Positions 1 to 12,706 of a stretch of DNA of 64,000 nt are shown here, piece by piece (the stretch's first letter is position 1; each line of letters starts with the position of its first letter). The notes beneath the pieces were generated by a model, which saw only the letters and a list, made by a program, of their open reading frames with translations, made no database searches and was not told the origin of the DNA. Made by a program: the position numbers and the translations under genes. The stretch is from Dichetophora obliterata (taxonomy: Eukaryota > Arthropoda > Insecta > Diptera > Sciomyzidae), in contig OY986436.1 of NCBI GenBank assembly GCA_963920525.1, positions 26,480,318-26,544,317 of the forward strand, given 5' to 3'.

Positions 1-540
1 AAAATATTTAAAAAACTATGGAGAAATTTGTATTTTTTGCTGTGAAAATATCTTCGAAAAGATGCTCAAAAATTTTCAAAAACAAGGAAGTATTTTGCAT
101 TTTTGTTCTGAAAATATTTTCGAAAAGAGGCAAGAGAACTTTTGTAAAATTCTATTATTCTCAAAAATGTTCAAAAACAAAAATATTTGGTAAATAACAA
201 AAAATTTTGTATATATTGCTATTTTTGAAAGATGTTAAAGAATGTTAGAAAACAAGAAAATATTTTAATATTTGAAAATATCCTTTTATTTCAAATTTTC
301 AAACGATCGAACATGCACAGAAATGTTGGAAAACATAGAAATATATTATAAATTATTATGAATTTAGTTTTTGGTAATATCCTCAAAAAGAAGCAAGAGA
401 ACTTTCGAAAAATTCAAACTCAAAAAACTCAAAAATGTTTGAAAAAAAAGAAGCATGAACACTTTTAAAAATTTGTAGCATGCGCAGAAATGTCTGAAAA
501 AACAAAATAGTTTAAAAACATTAATATTCTATTTCTAGAC
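1..540. repeat. AT-rich degenerate repeat with TTTCGAAAA-type motifs
   Basis: The words TTTCGAAAA, CAAAAATGTT and GAAAATATTTTCG recur irregularly. The same words reappear near 1020-1080, 3420-3490 and 3790-3850, so this is dispersed low-complexity repeat rather than a gene. No open frame of note. Confidence 0.45.
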
Positions 541-578
541 TTTCAATCTCTTAGGCTTACTATATCTTAATGTAATTC

Positions 579-680
579 GAAACGAAGGCTGAACGTCGTG
601 AAAGAAACGAGCAACAATATATTTTGATATGGAAAAATGTATTGCTTACCGTATCCCGCACCACGTTCAGCCTTCGTTTC
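579..680. repeat. short inverted repeat (hairpin, 22-bp arms)
   Basis: GAAACGAAGGCTGAACGTCG at 579 is repeated in reverse complement at 659-680 with one mismatch, around a loop of about 58 bp. It may be the core of a small MITE; no target-site duplication was recognised. Confidence 0.6.
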
Positions 681-719
681 CTTGTACAAATAAATGCAGT
701 TAGATTAAAATATGGCAAA

Positions 720-1740
720 ATTCATTTTGTACTGTTTTGATAAAAACACGAAACACTGAGGTTCGAGAACATAGGTATTTATAGTTTATACAATTGTTAT
801 TGGGTTGTATGTATATATGTACATATATGCAAAAAAAAATAAAAATCGTAGCCAAATTCTTTGGCAAGAAACGAAGTTATACCACAAAAATTTGTTGATA
901 GATTTGTTAAGAAATAAAGTGTTTAATGTATGATTTTCAAACTCAGAATTTTACTCCAGTCACTAAAAATCAAAATATTACCTTTAAAATCAAAAATTTT
1001 TAGTAATTTCATATGTTTTTCATGAAAGAAACTTTTCGAACATGCTTAAACTTTTCGAAAATATTTAAAAATCTTTGAATATGATATAAAACGTGTGAAT
1101 AACTTGCAGTTTAAATTTTATGTGTGTTAATTGTTGCATACCAATTTTCTTTACATTTGTTTTTCATTTGAACAGCTAAAAACAAAACATTATTTCGAAT
1201 CTTGTTTTTGGCAAAACTATTCACTATAATTAAAAAAAATTTGTATACCTCAAACTACATATTATTTAGTATATATTGAATTTACCTTTTTTTTGTTTTT
1301 GCCCTTCTATGTGCCCTTGTAAGCCTATTGCAATTTGGACTTCATTCTCGAATTCAAAAACGTTGCCAACGATTTCTCAGCGTCTAAAAGAGATAAATTA
1401 AAAAAAAATCTTTGTTCATATGAAAGATTGTAATAAAAACGTATATGTAGGTACATGTTGTTTTGTATTGACCCTCATTAGGTTCAATCTAGGCTAAGTT
1501 TATAAAGCTATACAATTTGCTTATTGTTAAATATTTAATAGATTGCAAATAAAAGAATTATATTAAAAAAAAAATCATATGAAAGATACTACTAACAGCT
1601 ATAAGATTACCTATTATCAGTCAATCAGACCACATTATCTTTTTTTGGCGCATATTGAACAAACAAATTTAAAATTACATTATTTTTCCGCGTAAGGTTT
1701 TAATTTGACATGAAATTTCTTATATAGTATATACATATTA
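720..1740. other. AT-rich stretch without recognisable feature
   Basis: No convincing coding frame, RNA gene or inverted repeat was seen. Short homopolymer runs only. Confidence 0.4.
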
Positions 1741-2480
1741 GGGCGGGTCGATTTATTTTTCGACAATTTCCCTATGATTTCCGTATTCTATGGGTTATTC
1801 CATGAAAATTTGCCGAAGGAACCATACCTCTATCGTTAAAATCGAGTCCCCTACTTTTTGTTGGTAGATTTTTTCCCAAATTGACGTTCGTATGAAATAT
1901 TACCTACACGTTCACATCCATAACTAAAAAACTATCAATTTAATTCAATTTACAATTCAAAACGAAGAGTTTAAGCCCAAATTTATCGAATTCGGTTGAT
2001 TAATTCATGCGATATTGCTAAAACAAAATAACAAAATAATAATTCGCATGAATTAATCAACCGAATTCGATAAATTTGGGCTTAAACTCTTCGTTTTGAA
2101 TTGTAAATTGAATTAAATAATGGATTGAGCCAAAAAAATGGCCATGAAAGTAATATTCTTGGACAAAATCATGAAAAAAATGAAAAAATGGTCCAAAATT
2201 TGGACAAAAATGCCCGTAACTTTTGAACCGTTGGACCAATGTTGGAGATTTGTTTTTTGTATATTGATCAAAATGAGCTCACCTTTCCAACGCGCCTACT
2301 GGCGATTAAACCCGATCGATAGTTTTTGAGTTATGGATGTGAACGTGTAGGTAATATTTCATACGAACGTCAATTTGGGAAAAAATCTACCAACAAAAAG
2401 AAGGGGACTCGATTTTAACGATAGAGGTATGGTTCCTTCGGCAAATTTTCATGGAATAACCCATAGAATACGACACGTAT
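1741..2480. repeat. fold-back element with long imperfect inverted arms
   Basis: The left arm (about 1787-2013, starting after GGGCGGGTCGATTT) reappears in reverse complement at about 2045-2475. The match covers words such as CCGAATTCGATAAATTTGGG and TTTCATACGAACGTCAATTT. The right arm carries about 200 bp extra (2120-2320) that the left lacks, and its outer end stops before the GGGCGGGTCG terminus. The centre is at about 2030. Open frames inside are by-products of the palindrome. Confidence 0.75.
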
Positions 2481-2743
2481 TCTACACACTCAAAGAAACT
2501 TTTTAAAGAAAAAAAAATATATATGAAAAAAAATTTTTCCCATGAAAAAGACCCCTTACCACTTTCTATAATCAGAGTCTTACAAGCTATATTTTTAAAA
2601 GTCAGTCTCGCTTCTAACGCAAAAAAAGCTAACTGTAAACACACAAAAAAGCTAGCACATTGTTTTATTTGTTTTAAGTGTTAATAATTATAGTGTTTTA
2701 TATATGATTTTTGTGATTGCTGTGTTTTATATATGATTCTTGC

Positions 2744-3322
2744 CAGAGCTGGGCGATAAGGATTATATGTGTAATTGATTACGGCAAAGATTTCGATTAT
2801 TTTAATCCCAATTTAAAAATTTTTTAAATTAGGTTTGCGGCAAATCTTGCATCGAACGATCGTAGATTACGATTGCAGCAATCGTAATTTTGAAAAAAAT
2901 CGAAATTACGATTACTGTAATCGTCGTCTTAGCTTATTTGATGAAGGCTTACTTTAATTTTAATCCCGTTTTTTCTCACTGAAATACACTTTCTAAAGTA
3001 AGTAACAGTGTTTTTTATTAATATTTAATACAAGTAACCCTTGCAATCGATTACTGTAATCCTTATAATAGAAAAAACGATTTTATAATTAAAATAATCC
3101 TTATAAGATAATCGAATGAGCTAAGACACAATAATCGTAATTTCGACTTTTTCAAATTTACGATTACTGCAATCGTAATCCTAATAGTAATCGACTTTTT
3201 CAAAATTACGATTGCTTCTACCGTAATCTTAGCTAATTCGATGAAGGATTACATGAATTGTTTTTTTAAAATTACTGCAATCATAATCGTGTGGTAATCG
3301 TAGTCCTTATCGCCCAACTCTG
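2744..3322. mobile_element. hAT-like MITE made of ATTACGATTAC-type motifs
   Basis: The ends are CAGAGCTGGGCGATAAGGA and, inverted, the same with one change (CAGAGTTGGG...). Direct repeats ATTCTTGC (2736-2743) and ATTCTTGT (3323-3330) flank the element, an 8-bp target-site duplication with one mismatch, which fits the hAT superfamily. The interior is almost entirely degenerate copies of TAATCG/ATTACGATT in both orientations, including the perfect palindrome-like ATTACGATTGCAGCAATCG. No coding capacity. Confidence 0.8.
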
Positions 3323-3330
3323 ATTCTTGT

Positions 3331-4115
3331 GAAGTCTAGTCACAAAAATTTAGAAAAACTTAAAATTCTGATCTGAACTGAAACACTCGCAGTAAATTTT
3401 ATGTATTTTTTTATAAAAAAGTTATGTTCGAAAGTAAGTTCGAATTTTTTCGAAATATTCGAAAATGCTTGAAAACGCTAGAAAACGATTTAAATTTATT
3501 TAGTTATTTTAAAAAAGAATTACTGCTATACAAAAAAGCACAGAAAAATGCAACATTTTTTCCATTTAATGTTGTCTGCACTGTTTTGAGTTCTGATCTA
3601 CTTACGATTAAGGTTATGTATGTGTACTGCATGAAATTTTAACAAATATGCAATCAAATATTCATCGAGCAATTCAGTTTTATTAAATCAGCGATCTTTT
3701 AAAATTAGTCTTATCATAATAAAATAACAATTTCTATAAATAAAATAAAAAAATTCCTTAATTTTATGTGCTTTCTACTAAAAAACTGTCCGAAAGTAAT
3801 TTCGAAAATTTTCGAAAATGCTCCAAAATGTTTTAAAACATACAAGATTACTTGAAAATCTTTACAGTTACAGTTTTTTTAAGTAATTACTGAGGATTTA
3901 TTGTAGCAATCAAACTATATATAACTATATATAACTATATATAAATACCCAAATATTTTTGAACATACTAAAAAAAAATTTTAATTGTTAATATTTCGAT
4001 AAAAATATCAACAATCATAAATTATGATCAGTAGGTTCAGTATTTTGACTTAACAATTTTGACATTAGAAACATGTGTAATGTTATCCATGAAACTACTA
4101 AATTTGAAAAATTAA
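3331..4115. other. AT-rich stretch; two related TTCGAAAATGCT-type segments
   Basis: Segments near 3420-3500 and 3780-3860 resemble each other (CGAAAGTAA, TTTCGAAAATGCT) and the repeat at 1-540. A triplicated CTATATATAA lies near 3915. No gene recognised. Confidence 0.4.
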
Positions 4116-4117
4116 TA

Positions 4118-4510
4118 AGGGTTCTCATCTAAGCATGTAGCTGACCCGTAAACATTGTAAACCTTGTGAACTTACATGCGCGTAAACTATCTGTCAAAAT
4201 TTGTATGGGCGTGAGTTTACATCATTTCTGAGCCTATTTTGTAGTGTAAACTAGCATGTAAATATACGTGTGAGAATGAGGGTTGCCTTTGGCGCTAATC
4301 ATTACATATTTAAAGTAGTTGAAGTAAATATGAACACGTTTTATTTATTTTTCTATGTTAATGAAGGTTTTTAAAAAGTTTAAAATTTAAAAAAGTCATA
4401 ATGTTGTCACAGCCGCAGCCGCCATTTTATCGACATTTACGCTATTTACACTTTATCGCTCATCAAAAGTTTAAATGCTATACATGTTTACATGCTTAGA
4501 TGAGAACCCT
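4118..4510. mobile_element. TA-flanked MITE, 393 bp
   Basis: The terminal inverted repeats are AGGGTTCTCATCTAAGCATG at both ends (about 22 bp, essentially identical). TA lies immediately outside each end, as a 2-bp target-site duplication. Several CATGTAAAC / GTTTACATG motifs lie inside. Non-coding. Confidence 0.8.
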
Positions 4511-4955
4511 TAATGTTTTCTTTAAAAAACCAAGTGCTGCAAGTATTTAATTATGTGTGCTCCTGGCAGGGAAGTCAATTTCAGGATCCCGTGATCTCGG
4601 ACTATTTAAGCACCCTTAAATCCCGGGATTTTCTTTCCGGGATTCCGGGTTTTTTGAATAAAAAAATTTCTATTACAAATATTCATGTAGTTGCAACCAT
4701 TTCAAATTAAGTTAATATGAATATAGAACAAGAAAAACCTTTTGTTGAGGCTGAAAAAGATTGTTGGACGATGAGTGTGAATCAATGTAGCAAGAACTTG
4801 CAAAGTTTTAGAAGAATTTGCAACATCGGGAAGTCAGCTATGTATTTAAAAATTGTCAGATATTCTGACTTAGCAAATAATTTTGTTTTGTGGTGAAGGC
4901 AATCGTGATCGAAACTTATAAATTGCTTACGATTATCGTACAACTTTTTATCCAA

Positions 4956-5076
4956 CTAGCATAGAATCAGAACGGTGCTTTTCATCAGCGCATTATACAT
5001 ATTTGTAATGATATCCGAACAAAACTCTCTAATGAAAAAAAGACGCGTTGATCAGCTTAATGTATTACTTTAAAAA
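4956..5076 (+). pseudogene. hAT transposase C-terminal dimerisation fragment (frameshifted)
   Basis: Three frames contain, in order, TSIESERCFSSA, CNDIRTKLSNEK and RVDQLNVLL. Together they match the layout of the hAT C-terminal region: the S-ERxFS motif, then a segment ending NRLS/KLS, then an L-rich end. At least two frameshifts and stops separate them, so no protein is made. The equivalent fragment of copy B is at 26765-26870. Confidence 0.65.
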
Positions 5077-5539
5077 TATTTAAAATAAAAAATGTAATTT
5101 TGAAAAGTCTTTTTCAACCTTAATTTGCATTACTGACCTAATACAAAAAACATGAAGACGGTGCCTAAAAAAATATTTAACATTTATATAATAATACCTG
5201 TGTTCTTTAAATTAATACAGTTTGCTAGTCATTAATATTATTGAAGTTTTTTGGATTTATTAACAATAACGGTATTCACAATTGTGTGGTATTGTGGTTT
5301 TTTAGCCATAGTTGAAAAACACAGTTATGAGCATCCTTTAAAATAGAATTTGTGATTGGGAACTTCCCACTATAGCTTTTTGTTACTCTGCAAATAAATT
5401 AACTATCCAATTTGATATATTATATTAATATGTGGCAAGCGCGTACTCAGGAAAAAATTTCGGGGGTTTTTAAATTTTTGTTTTTGTTTAAACTTATTCC
5501 AATTGTTTTATGCTATATAATATAGATATAATAATAATA

Positions 5540-6001
5540 TATATTTATTATGTTGACTTTATATGATTTAAATACAAATTCTAAATGTTTGATAGTTTAA
5601 ATCATACTTTATTTTAAATACAAATTCTAGTTGTTTGATAGTTTAAAATCGTTTATTGAGCTTAAGGTCAAAGTTAGAACAATTAACTGTTCTAACGAAT
5701 CTTTCCAAAGAAACAACAACGACAACAAAGTTTTTCAATATGAAAAGGAAAAAATCACTAGAAATTGCAGTCAGATCAGCTAGTGATTTTTTCCTTTTCA
5801 TATTGTAAAACTTTGTTGTTGTTGTTGTTTCTTTGGAAAGATTCGTTAGAACAATTAATTGTTCTAACTTTGACCTTAAGCTCAATAGACGATTTTAAAC
5901 TATCAAACAACTAGAATTTGTATTTAAAATCAAGTATGATTTAAACTATCAAACATTTAGAATTTGTATTTAAATCATATAAAGTCAACATAATAAATAT
6001 A
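5540..6001. repeat. near-perfect palindrome, ~220-bp arms
   Basis: The arms 5540-5762 and 5779-6001 are inverted copies around a spacer of about 16-18 bp. Shared words include AAAGTCAACATAATAAATA at the outer ends and CTAGTGATTTTTTCCTTTTC at the centre. The high arm identity suggests a recent fold-back insertion or recent arm homogenisation. The frame on the - strand here is a by-product. Confidence 0.85.
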
Positions 6002-6009
6002 GAGGTCAT

Positions 6010-6204
6010 TTAGGAAAAAACTTTAATAATATATATTTTTTTTTGTGCTAGTGCATTTTTTTCCGTGGTCACTTCCACATCTCTGTGAACATTTAGAAGA
6101 GCTAGCCCATTGAGCCTTTCTTCTCCAGTTTTACTTCTCATGCATGTTTTGATTCTTCGAAGCGATGAAAACGAGGGTTCGCTTAAAGCGACCCAAACTG
6201 GCAA
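6010..6204 (-). pseudogene. hAT (ZMYM1-like) transposase C-terminal fragment
   Basis: The - strand reads PSFSSLRRIKTCMRS, then GEERLNGLALLNVHRDVEV. This is the hallmark of the hAT C-terminal dimerisation region found in ZMYM1-like/TTF-zinc-finger transposases. Only about 55 residues survive and neither end of an element is obvious nearby. Plus-strand GTACTCAGGAAAAAATTTCG at 5449-5468 resembles a terminus of this type of element and could mark its 3' end, which is an inference. Not functional. Confidence 0.7.
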
Positions 6205-8139
6205 CGTTGCACCAACACTGAAAAAATCACCACGTTATTAAATTCAACACAATGCCGTTAATATCTATGCATGATTTTTCATACAAAATTTAAGAAAATG
6301 TTTCAAACAATTTTTTTAACAATAATATGCTATAAAGAATTTGCATTAAACATATTTCGTCAAAGTAAGAACAAATTGTTTTCATTATTACTATTGTTTT
6401 CATTACAAGTGTAATATGAATTGCACTGACCATCTCCGATTTGGCTAAAATTTTGTGCTAAGATTAGTTTATTTTTTAGAAAACCAGTAAATTTAAATGC
6501 GATTTTCATAAATAGGGTATCATTGGAAATTTTATTTTGAGGGAAAAATACTAAACTTTTGAAAAAATTGCAGTAACATGACCCATTATTAATTTCAAAT
6601 TTTAATACCATACCAGCAACAGGCGCTATAATTTTTTCATTTTCATTATTTTAATTTTTTTACGTTTCATTTTCTTTCCAAAGATATAGTAAATCATATA
6701 AATAAAAATTTTCAAAATACATTTTTTGTTTGTTTTTAAACGCATCTTCTCCTCGCTAGATGGCCTACAAAAATATACCTTTTCAGCCGGTGTCAAGATG
6801 TTTTGGTCCCAATTTATCGTAATCAAAAAAATGAAAGTGCATATTAATAAGATTACGACAACCTTAACTACTATTATAAGGTTTGGTTACAAATTTTTCC
6901 CGCTAAGGGGATCAAAAGCGTTGAAAATTACTGCATTTTTAAATAATTAACTTACTAATTCCAGCTACAAGTACCCTTATTAAAATGCACTTTGATGTTA
7001 TTGTTTCCTACAAATTGGGATAAAAATATCTTGACTGCTTTTTTTTGCCCCTATCGAGAAGAAGATTCATTTAAAACAAACAAAAAATTTATTTTGGAAT
7101 ATTTTTTATATTATTTACACTGAGAATAAAAACACATTTTAAAATAAAACAAAAAATTTTAAAATAGAAATTTAACGTTTTTGCGTTTCTATAAAACGAA
7201 ATTCAAAATAAGCGTATTAAATTTTCAACTATTAACTCACTTATTTTTTTTTCTCTAGTTATTTCTTTGCAATAACAAAAAATACGTCGCTATCTGAGAT
7301 TGAATTGAAAAATGATGTGCCGTAAAATCTTTGACAATAATTGCCAGACAATTGAGACCAAGCTGAGAAAAACCCCGATTTTACATTTGATTGTGTGAAA
7401 ATATTTTTTAAATTGGTTTTTAAAAATAATTTGTTATTTTAATATTTCAAATATTTCAATTTTTTAAGCAGCAATAAAACTCAAACTTCATCGAATGTAG
7501 TTAAAATATAGTATTCGAGGGGTTCCAGGGGTCGCTTTGAAAATACGAATTTGACTTTGAAAACTCGAAAAAATTAAACAAATGGCATCGAAAAAATGGC
7601 GGTTTAATTTTATTGTTTTTAATTTAAAATTGTGTTTTAACTACACTGAAAACAACGCAATTGTGAATACCCTTAATGTGTTTTGTTTTGTTTTTGTTGT
7701 TTTATAAATGAATTGGAGAGCTTATTGCAATAACGTGATAAGCCACATGATCGTAAAAATAATTTTTTTAGGCTGAATACATTACCCAATGCATTGCCAA
7801 CAACCACTGAAGAGATTTTGCTAACCTATTTGTACAAGTTTCCGTTTTCAATTTCATTTCTTCATACAAAAATACATTTTTTCAAAACTTTAGAGGCGAT
7901 TATTTCAAAATATTTTTTATGTGGTTTATCATGTTCTTGCAATAAGCCCTTCAATTGATTTAAATATTTTTAGTTTCAAGTAATAAATAATAAAAAATTG
8001 TATTAAAAACGTTTTGAATTATTTAATTCTTAAAGTTTTCAATCCCAAATTAATCCCGGGATCCCGGGAATTGAGATTTTCAATTCCGATTATCCCGGCA
8101 TCGAGATAAACTTCCGTGATTGGACTTCCTAGTTCCTGG

Positions 8140-9405
8140 GTCTTGTTCACCATCAAACATACTTGTTCATCTTTTTTTCTTGGCTGTATGTAAGCACTTA
8201 GCGTATTTTTTGTTGTGGAAATAATAAACAAATAAATACTCACAAAACACAAAAAATCAATTAAAACTTATAAAATTATTGATTTTTCTTGGCTTTTATT
8301 GCAACAAATAGCAATAAATAGAAACTTAGATAATATTCAGAACCGTAGTGCTTATTGTGTGCGTGTGTTTGTGTGTCCAAGCGACTATACGAAAATTAAA
8401 TATGGTGTTTGAAAAGTTTAGAAGTTTACAAGGCATATTCAATAGCTGAATACCGAGAATAGACAAAAAAAAATAGCTAACTAAAATAAAAATATAATTT
8501 TAACTTATTTTAGTTTGCAGTTTTAGAAGCAATTACATACTAAATGTTTTTTCTATCTACAACAAACTTAACCAAGCTGAGTCAATAGCATTTAAATTTC
8601 TTTGAAACCTATCGTTCATTGCTTTGAAACTATATTTTTTTACACTTATGTTGTAGTCAAGTCATAACCATAATTTCCATGTTAGCGTTCGCCTGTGAAT
8701 AATCATAACTTCGAAACGCAACTGCAAATTGCCTTTCATTAAAAAATGACTCTCATAAATAGCTTCATATGCGTCATTACTCGTATTATAATAATGTTTT
8801 ATTTTAAAGCTAACCATTCAATTTTAACGATCCATTAAATCCACTCTTTGACTCATGAAATTCCTCGTTAAGTCACATATCAAACAATGGCGTATGTACT
8901 TTTGTTCTTAGTTCGCATTAAAAAAAAAAAACAACCAAAACTGAAGAACTAATACGTATGAAAGAATTTTTTTGTCATCTTCCTTCCGCCTTGTTTTTGG
9001 GTGGAGTTTTTTTTTAACATTCCTGCTGTCAATATAAGACACAAAAAGTGTCATTTACCTCGGGTCTTTATTTTTATTCTTGTATGTTCTTTTTTTACCA
9101 TCACCGTTTTAACGATTTTATTTTTATTCCGTCTACTTCGATGTGTTATTTTGCAAATGCATCTAAAAGGAAATAAGCTCACTGAAAAAATGTTTCATAA
9201 AAGCAATAAAAATAAACATCAATTGTTTCTATGGCAACCCCGAGAAGGTTTATAACTAATAACGATTTAACTAGGAAATGAAATCTTAGTAATTTTTTCA
9301 CGACTGTTAAAACTCTTTAAATTGTTCCTTTACTTAGGGGGAGGGGGGGGGGATAAATTTAATTTAGAATATTAAATTTTAACGGAGTTATCGCACATAT
9401 AAGTA
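8140..9405. other. no gene recognised; G-rich run near 9337
   Basis: Unannotated AT-rich DNA. A run of G with one A at about 9337-9352 stands out from the surrounding composition. Open frames here (for example 9001-9255 +) show no recognisable motif. Confidence 0.4.
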
Positions 9406-10359
9406 AGTCCCTAAAACTTAAGGCTCAAACATAATAGGCTCGAGCTGACTGCAGCCAATGTCAAAAATCAACGAAAAGCTAGACCCCTTTTACATTGATC
9501 AAGACTTGAAGTCAAGTTTTTTGACGTTCTCTTTTGAACTTGACGAAAGCTTTCACATTGGTCAAGACTTGAATTCAAGTTCTTGTCTTCTTTCCTTGTT
9601 TTCTAAAAATAAAACGAGATAGGTAGCAAGCAAATGAATTATAGTTTATAGAAAATTGCAAACTGAATTTTATTTTTTTACCACGATGGAAGTTAACAAA
9701 ACGTTTTTGCTTAAAAATTTAATGCAAAATTAAATTATATTAAATGCAAAAAAATTTTAATGCAACCGAAGTCTAGAAAACTCACATTGACATGCGAAAA
9801 ATAAAATAAAAAGCACTGTCAACAACGCGAAAATAGCAAAAGGAACACGAAAAAACACGAAAAATTGCCGGTACAGCTTCAAGTTTCTTTTTCCCTTCCG
9901 TCGCTTCCGATGTGCGGCGAATTGCCTACAAACTCTGAAACTTGACTTCAAGTCTTGACCAATATAAAAGGGGTCCTAGCAAAAGTTCTGCCAAGTACTC
10001 AATTTGACCGAAATGACTTGAGCGAGCTCGTCTTTAAGTCACTGAAAAAATTCGCCAATTTGTATATCAATTCGTTTTGTTTGGTTTGTTCAGTTGAATT
10101 TGTGATAAGGAATGAATCGCGAAAAATAAGTTAAGGTTAATTTCATTTAAATTCGCTTGAAAGAAAAAAAAAGCAGCTGGTTCCTTACGGAACATTCGAT
10201 TTGAATCGCTTTGGCTGCAGCCAGATCAAGTAAACGAAACTTGACGAAAAAGCTGGCTTAAGCAATTATGGGGTGTACGCATCATTTCTATGTATTCGTA
10301 TAAAATTTGACATTAGCTGCAGCCAGCTCGAGTCTATTATGTTTGGGCTTTTAGGGACT
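9406..10359. mobile_element. TA-flanked MITE with ~55-bp TIRs, interrupted by a second MITE
   Basis: The ends begin AGTCCCTAAAA and continue through CAAACATAATAG and CTCGAGCTG in both arms. TA flanks both sides. The left arm is followed directly by another element at 9482-9975. Non-coding. Confidence 0.75.
9482..9975. mobile_element. nested MITE with GACCCCTTTTA ends
   Basis: GACCCCTTTTACATTG...AAGACTTGAAGTCAAGTTT is inverted at about 9937-9975. CTA lies directly outside each end, a probable 3-bp target-site duplication. CTTGAA/TTCAAG palindromic motifs recur inside. It sits within the MITE 9406-10359 and is therefore the younger insertion. Confidence 0.75.
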
Positions 10360-10361
10360 TA

Positions 10362-12598
10362 ACTCAATCGTTTTATCGTACTGAAACTGTAAATGCGACT
10401 ATCTCGAAACAGTATTTTCAAGAACTGCGCATGCTGTAACTTAAAAAGTTATGGATCGATTTGGCTGAAATTGTATGGCTTTTCAGAATATCGCTGTAGA
10501 TAGGATAAACCTAAAGTTTTATAGATTTTTTTTAGAGATTATAGAAATAAACTACTTTTTGAGAATAAAAATGTCGAAGAAACAGTATAAAATAGGAATT
10601 AAGAACGTAGTAAATTTTTTCTTTTATACTTTCTTATCATTTTATAGGTTTATCCTATCCGTGCATGTATTAGAAAAAGAAAATATTTTTTTTGCTTATT
10701 TTTTTATCAATAAAAATATTGTGATAGCTGCAGCACTTTTGGACCTCGCGCCAGAGACGCCTGATGAAAAATTTCACTGAGCCGCCATTTTGTGAAAAAA
10801 AATTAAAAATCTTATACATATTTCGCAAACGCATATTTTGTACGGCGTAAGGCTTTTTAAGTACAAGTCCAAACCTAATGAATTTAGTATGGTTTTGTAG
10901 GTTTCGACCTGTAGATGTGCAAACTGGACTTTATATTTCTTAAAAATTTATATTTTTTTAATTTATAGCGAATTAAAGTTTGCTTATAATTGTTGTTGTT
11001 ATATTGCTTTTTCTCTTCTTAATTTCATTATATGTCCAAAAATAGCGGCTAATAGCTATGAAACTGTTTTACTGACGAATAATATTTTATAATTTCACAG
11101 CTTAAACTATGAATTGACATATTCAATATCAATGTGATACTGGAATGATTTCTTACAGGTGAAAAAAGATTTCTAAATTTTTTAATTTTTAAAAATTTAC
11201 ACAAAAATTTAATAAGAAATACCGCTTATATTGCAAAAAGGCCAAACTTAATTTCATTTAAATTTTCATCAGTTGAAAATCTATTCAATAGCTTAAAATA
11301 AAATCTAGGTATTTTTGATTTTGGCGTTTTAACGCCACACAGGTTTACTAGTGTTTTTATATTTTTCAAAATTCAAATAAAATTATGTTAAAACTTAAAT
11401 ACGATCAAATCTCTTAATCACCTTTAAAAACACTGTTCAAAAATTACTAATTTTATAGCGTCTAAAGAGTTCCTCCACCTTAATAAAGCTTAGACAAAGA
11501 ATTAAATTGTTTAGCATTTACAGGTAGAAGTAAAATCAAATACGAAAAGCAGTTATTGGGTTATCGGGTATTGGAAAAAAAAGACTTAATTGTATCTTTT
11601 CACATACAACTTCACACTTTAGCTGCATAATCGTTTTATAGATACTAGAGTTCGCCTGTGTTCGAAATTCGACATTTTCATATACATTCTCTGTTGATTC
11701 GATACAAAATGAATATCCAAAACATATGTTTTTCATAAAAAATTGCCATCACTTTTACTTTCCTAATGAATTAGCCACCTGTTCGTTCTTTCGCTCAAAG
11801 GAGAGCACAATGTGATTGGCAAACTGAAAATAGAAATAGAGTCGTTTTATCATCTTTCTTTGCTCATGTGCGAAGATAACCGAACTCATACCACATATGC
11901 CATTTGTTTGCTATACTTCAGCTTGTAATTCGAAATGGGGGGATATAGGCCCCCTTGCTTTACATTATTTTTCTTGTCTTGTCCCAAGGAATCAACCAGC
12001 GATTGAAACGTTGATCTAGGACACACTGTTTAAGTTTTTTATTCAAAAATAATGACCAAGTTCGAAAATGAGTCAAATCAGTTGAAAACCACGCCTACCT
12101 CCGGTACAAAGTGACTTTACCAAACCATAAAATTTCTTTAAATTCCACAAAAATGAACTTACTGTTTTCATATTTTGCACATAAGCTTTATATCCTTAAT
12201 ATACACTTGTGAGTATGAAATTTGTAAAAATCGAATGAAAATCACGTCTACCTCCCATACAAAGTGACTTTATGAAACCTGTAAGATCTCCTTCAATTCC
12301 AAAAAATTGATTACATTCAAATTTGCTTCAAATTTGGCAAATATGTTTGAATCTTTACTATCACTTGATGCTGATGAAATTGGTTGGAAAAATCCGACCA
12401 CCTCCCATACAAGTGACGTCACCTCAATAGTAAAACAATTATAAATTCCAAAAAATTAATGTTTAAACTTAATATTACACAATATTAATATTTAATAGTG
12501 CACAAAAGATTTAATAAATAAAAAGAACTCTGAGTTTCAAATGTAAAATATTTTAATGAAAAAACACGCCTTATAAAGGTGACATCATCAAAATAATA
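10362..12598. other. no gene recognised; degenerate repeats
   Basis: GATAGGATAAACCTA near 10500 is inverted at about 10646-10660 around 120 bp, a small hairpin. Between about 12060 and 12430 three degenerate units of roughly 155 bp occur, each with CCACGCCTACCTCC-like and ACAAAGTGACTTTA-like words. A reverse copy of one unit is near 57960-58060. Nothing else was identified. Confidence 0.45.
12060..12430 (+). repeat. three degenerate ~155-bp units
   Basis: Anchor words CTACCTCC..ACAAAGTGAC at about 12099, 12250 and 12404 are spaced about 151-155 bp. Each is followed by a tract of about 15 bp resembling AATTCCAAAAAATT. It looks like an old dispersed tandem repeat. Confidence 0.5.
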
Positions 12599-12706
12599 CA
12601 ATATTCCAGGGACTGTCAATAACGATTATCGCTATCAGTCAATCATTTAAAAACAGTTATTTTTTGATCGATATTTTTTCGATCAGAAATAAAAGTTATT
12701 TCTTGG

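Larger units (their letters stand above)
5270..7672. mobile_element. nested insertion with GGGTATTCACAATTG inverted ends
   Basis: The left end GGTATTCACAATTGTG (5271) faces CAATTGTGAATACCC at about 7658-7672. The same left end occurs at the same place in copy B (27627), so the insertion predates the duplication of the host hAT element, or travels with it. Inside are the 460-bp hairpin at 5540-6001 and a ZMYM1-type hAT transposase relic on the - strand at 6040-6204. Flanking A/T bases make the exact target duplication (TA or TAA) ambiguous. Confidence 0.6.
4567..8131 (+). mobile_element. hAT-family element, copy A (CCCGGGAT-ended), with nested insertion
   Basis: It starts CAGGGAAGTCAA and ends TTGGACTTCCTA, flanked by GCTCCTGG (4559-4566) and GTTCCTGG (8132-8139), a 7/8 target-site duplication. 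The subterminal DNA is rich in ATCCCGGGAT palindromes. A decayed hAT transposase C-terminus lies at about 4956-5076. The element is homologous to copy B at 26422-27956, which is shorter because most of the nested block 5270-7672 is missing there. Confidence 0.8.
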
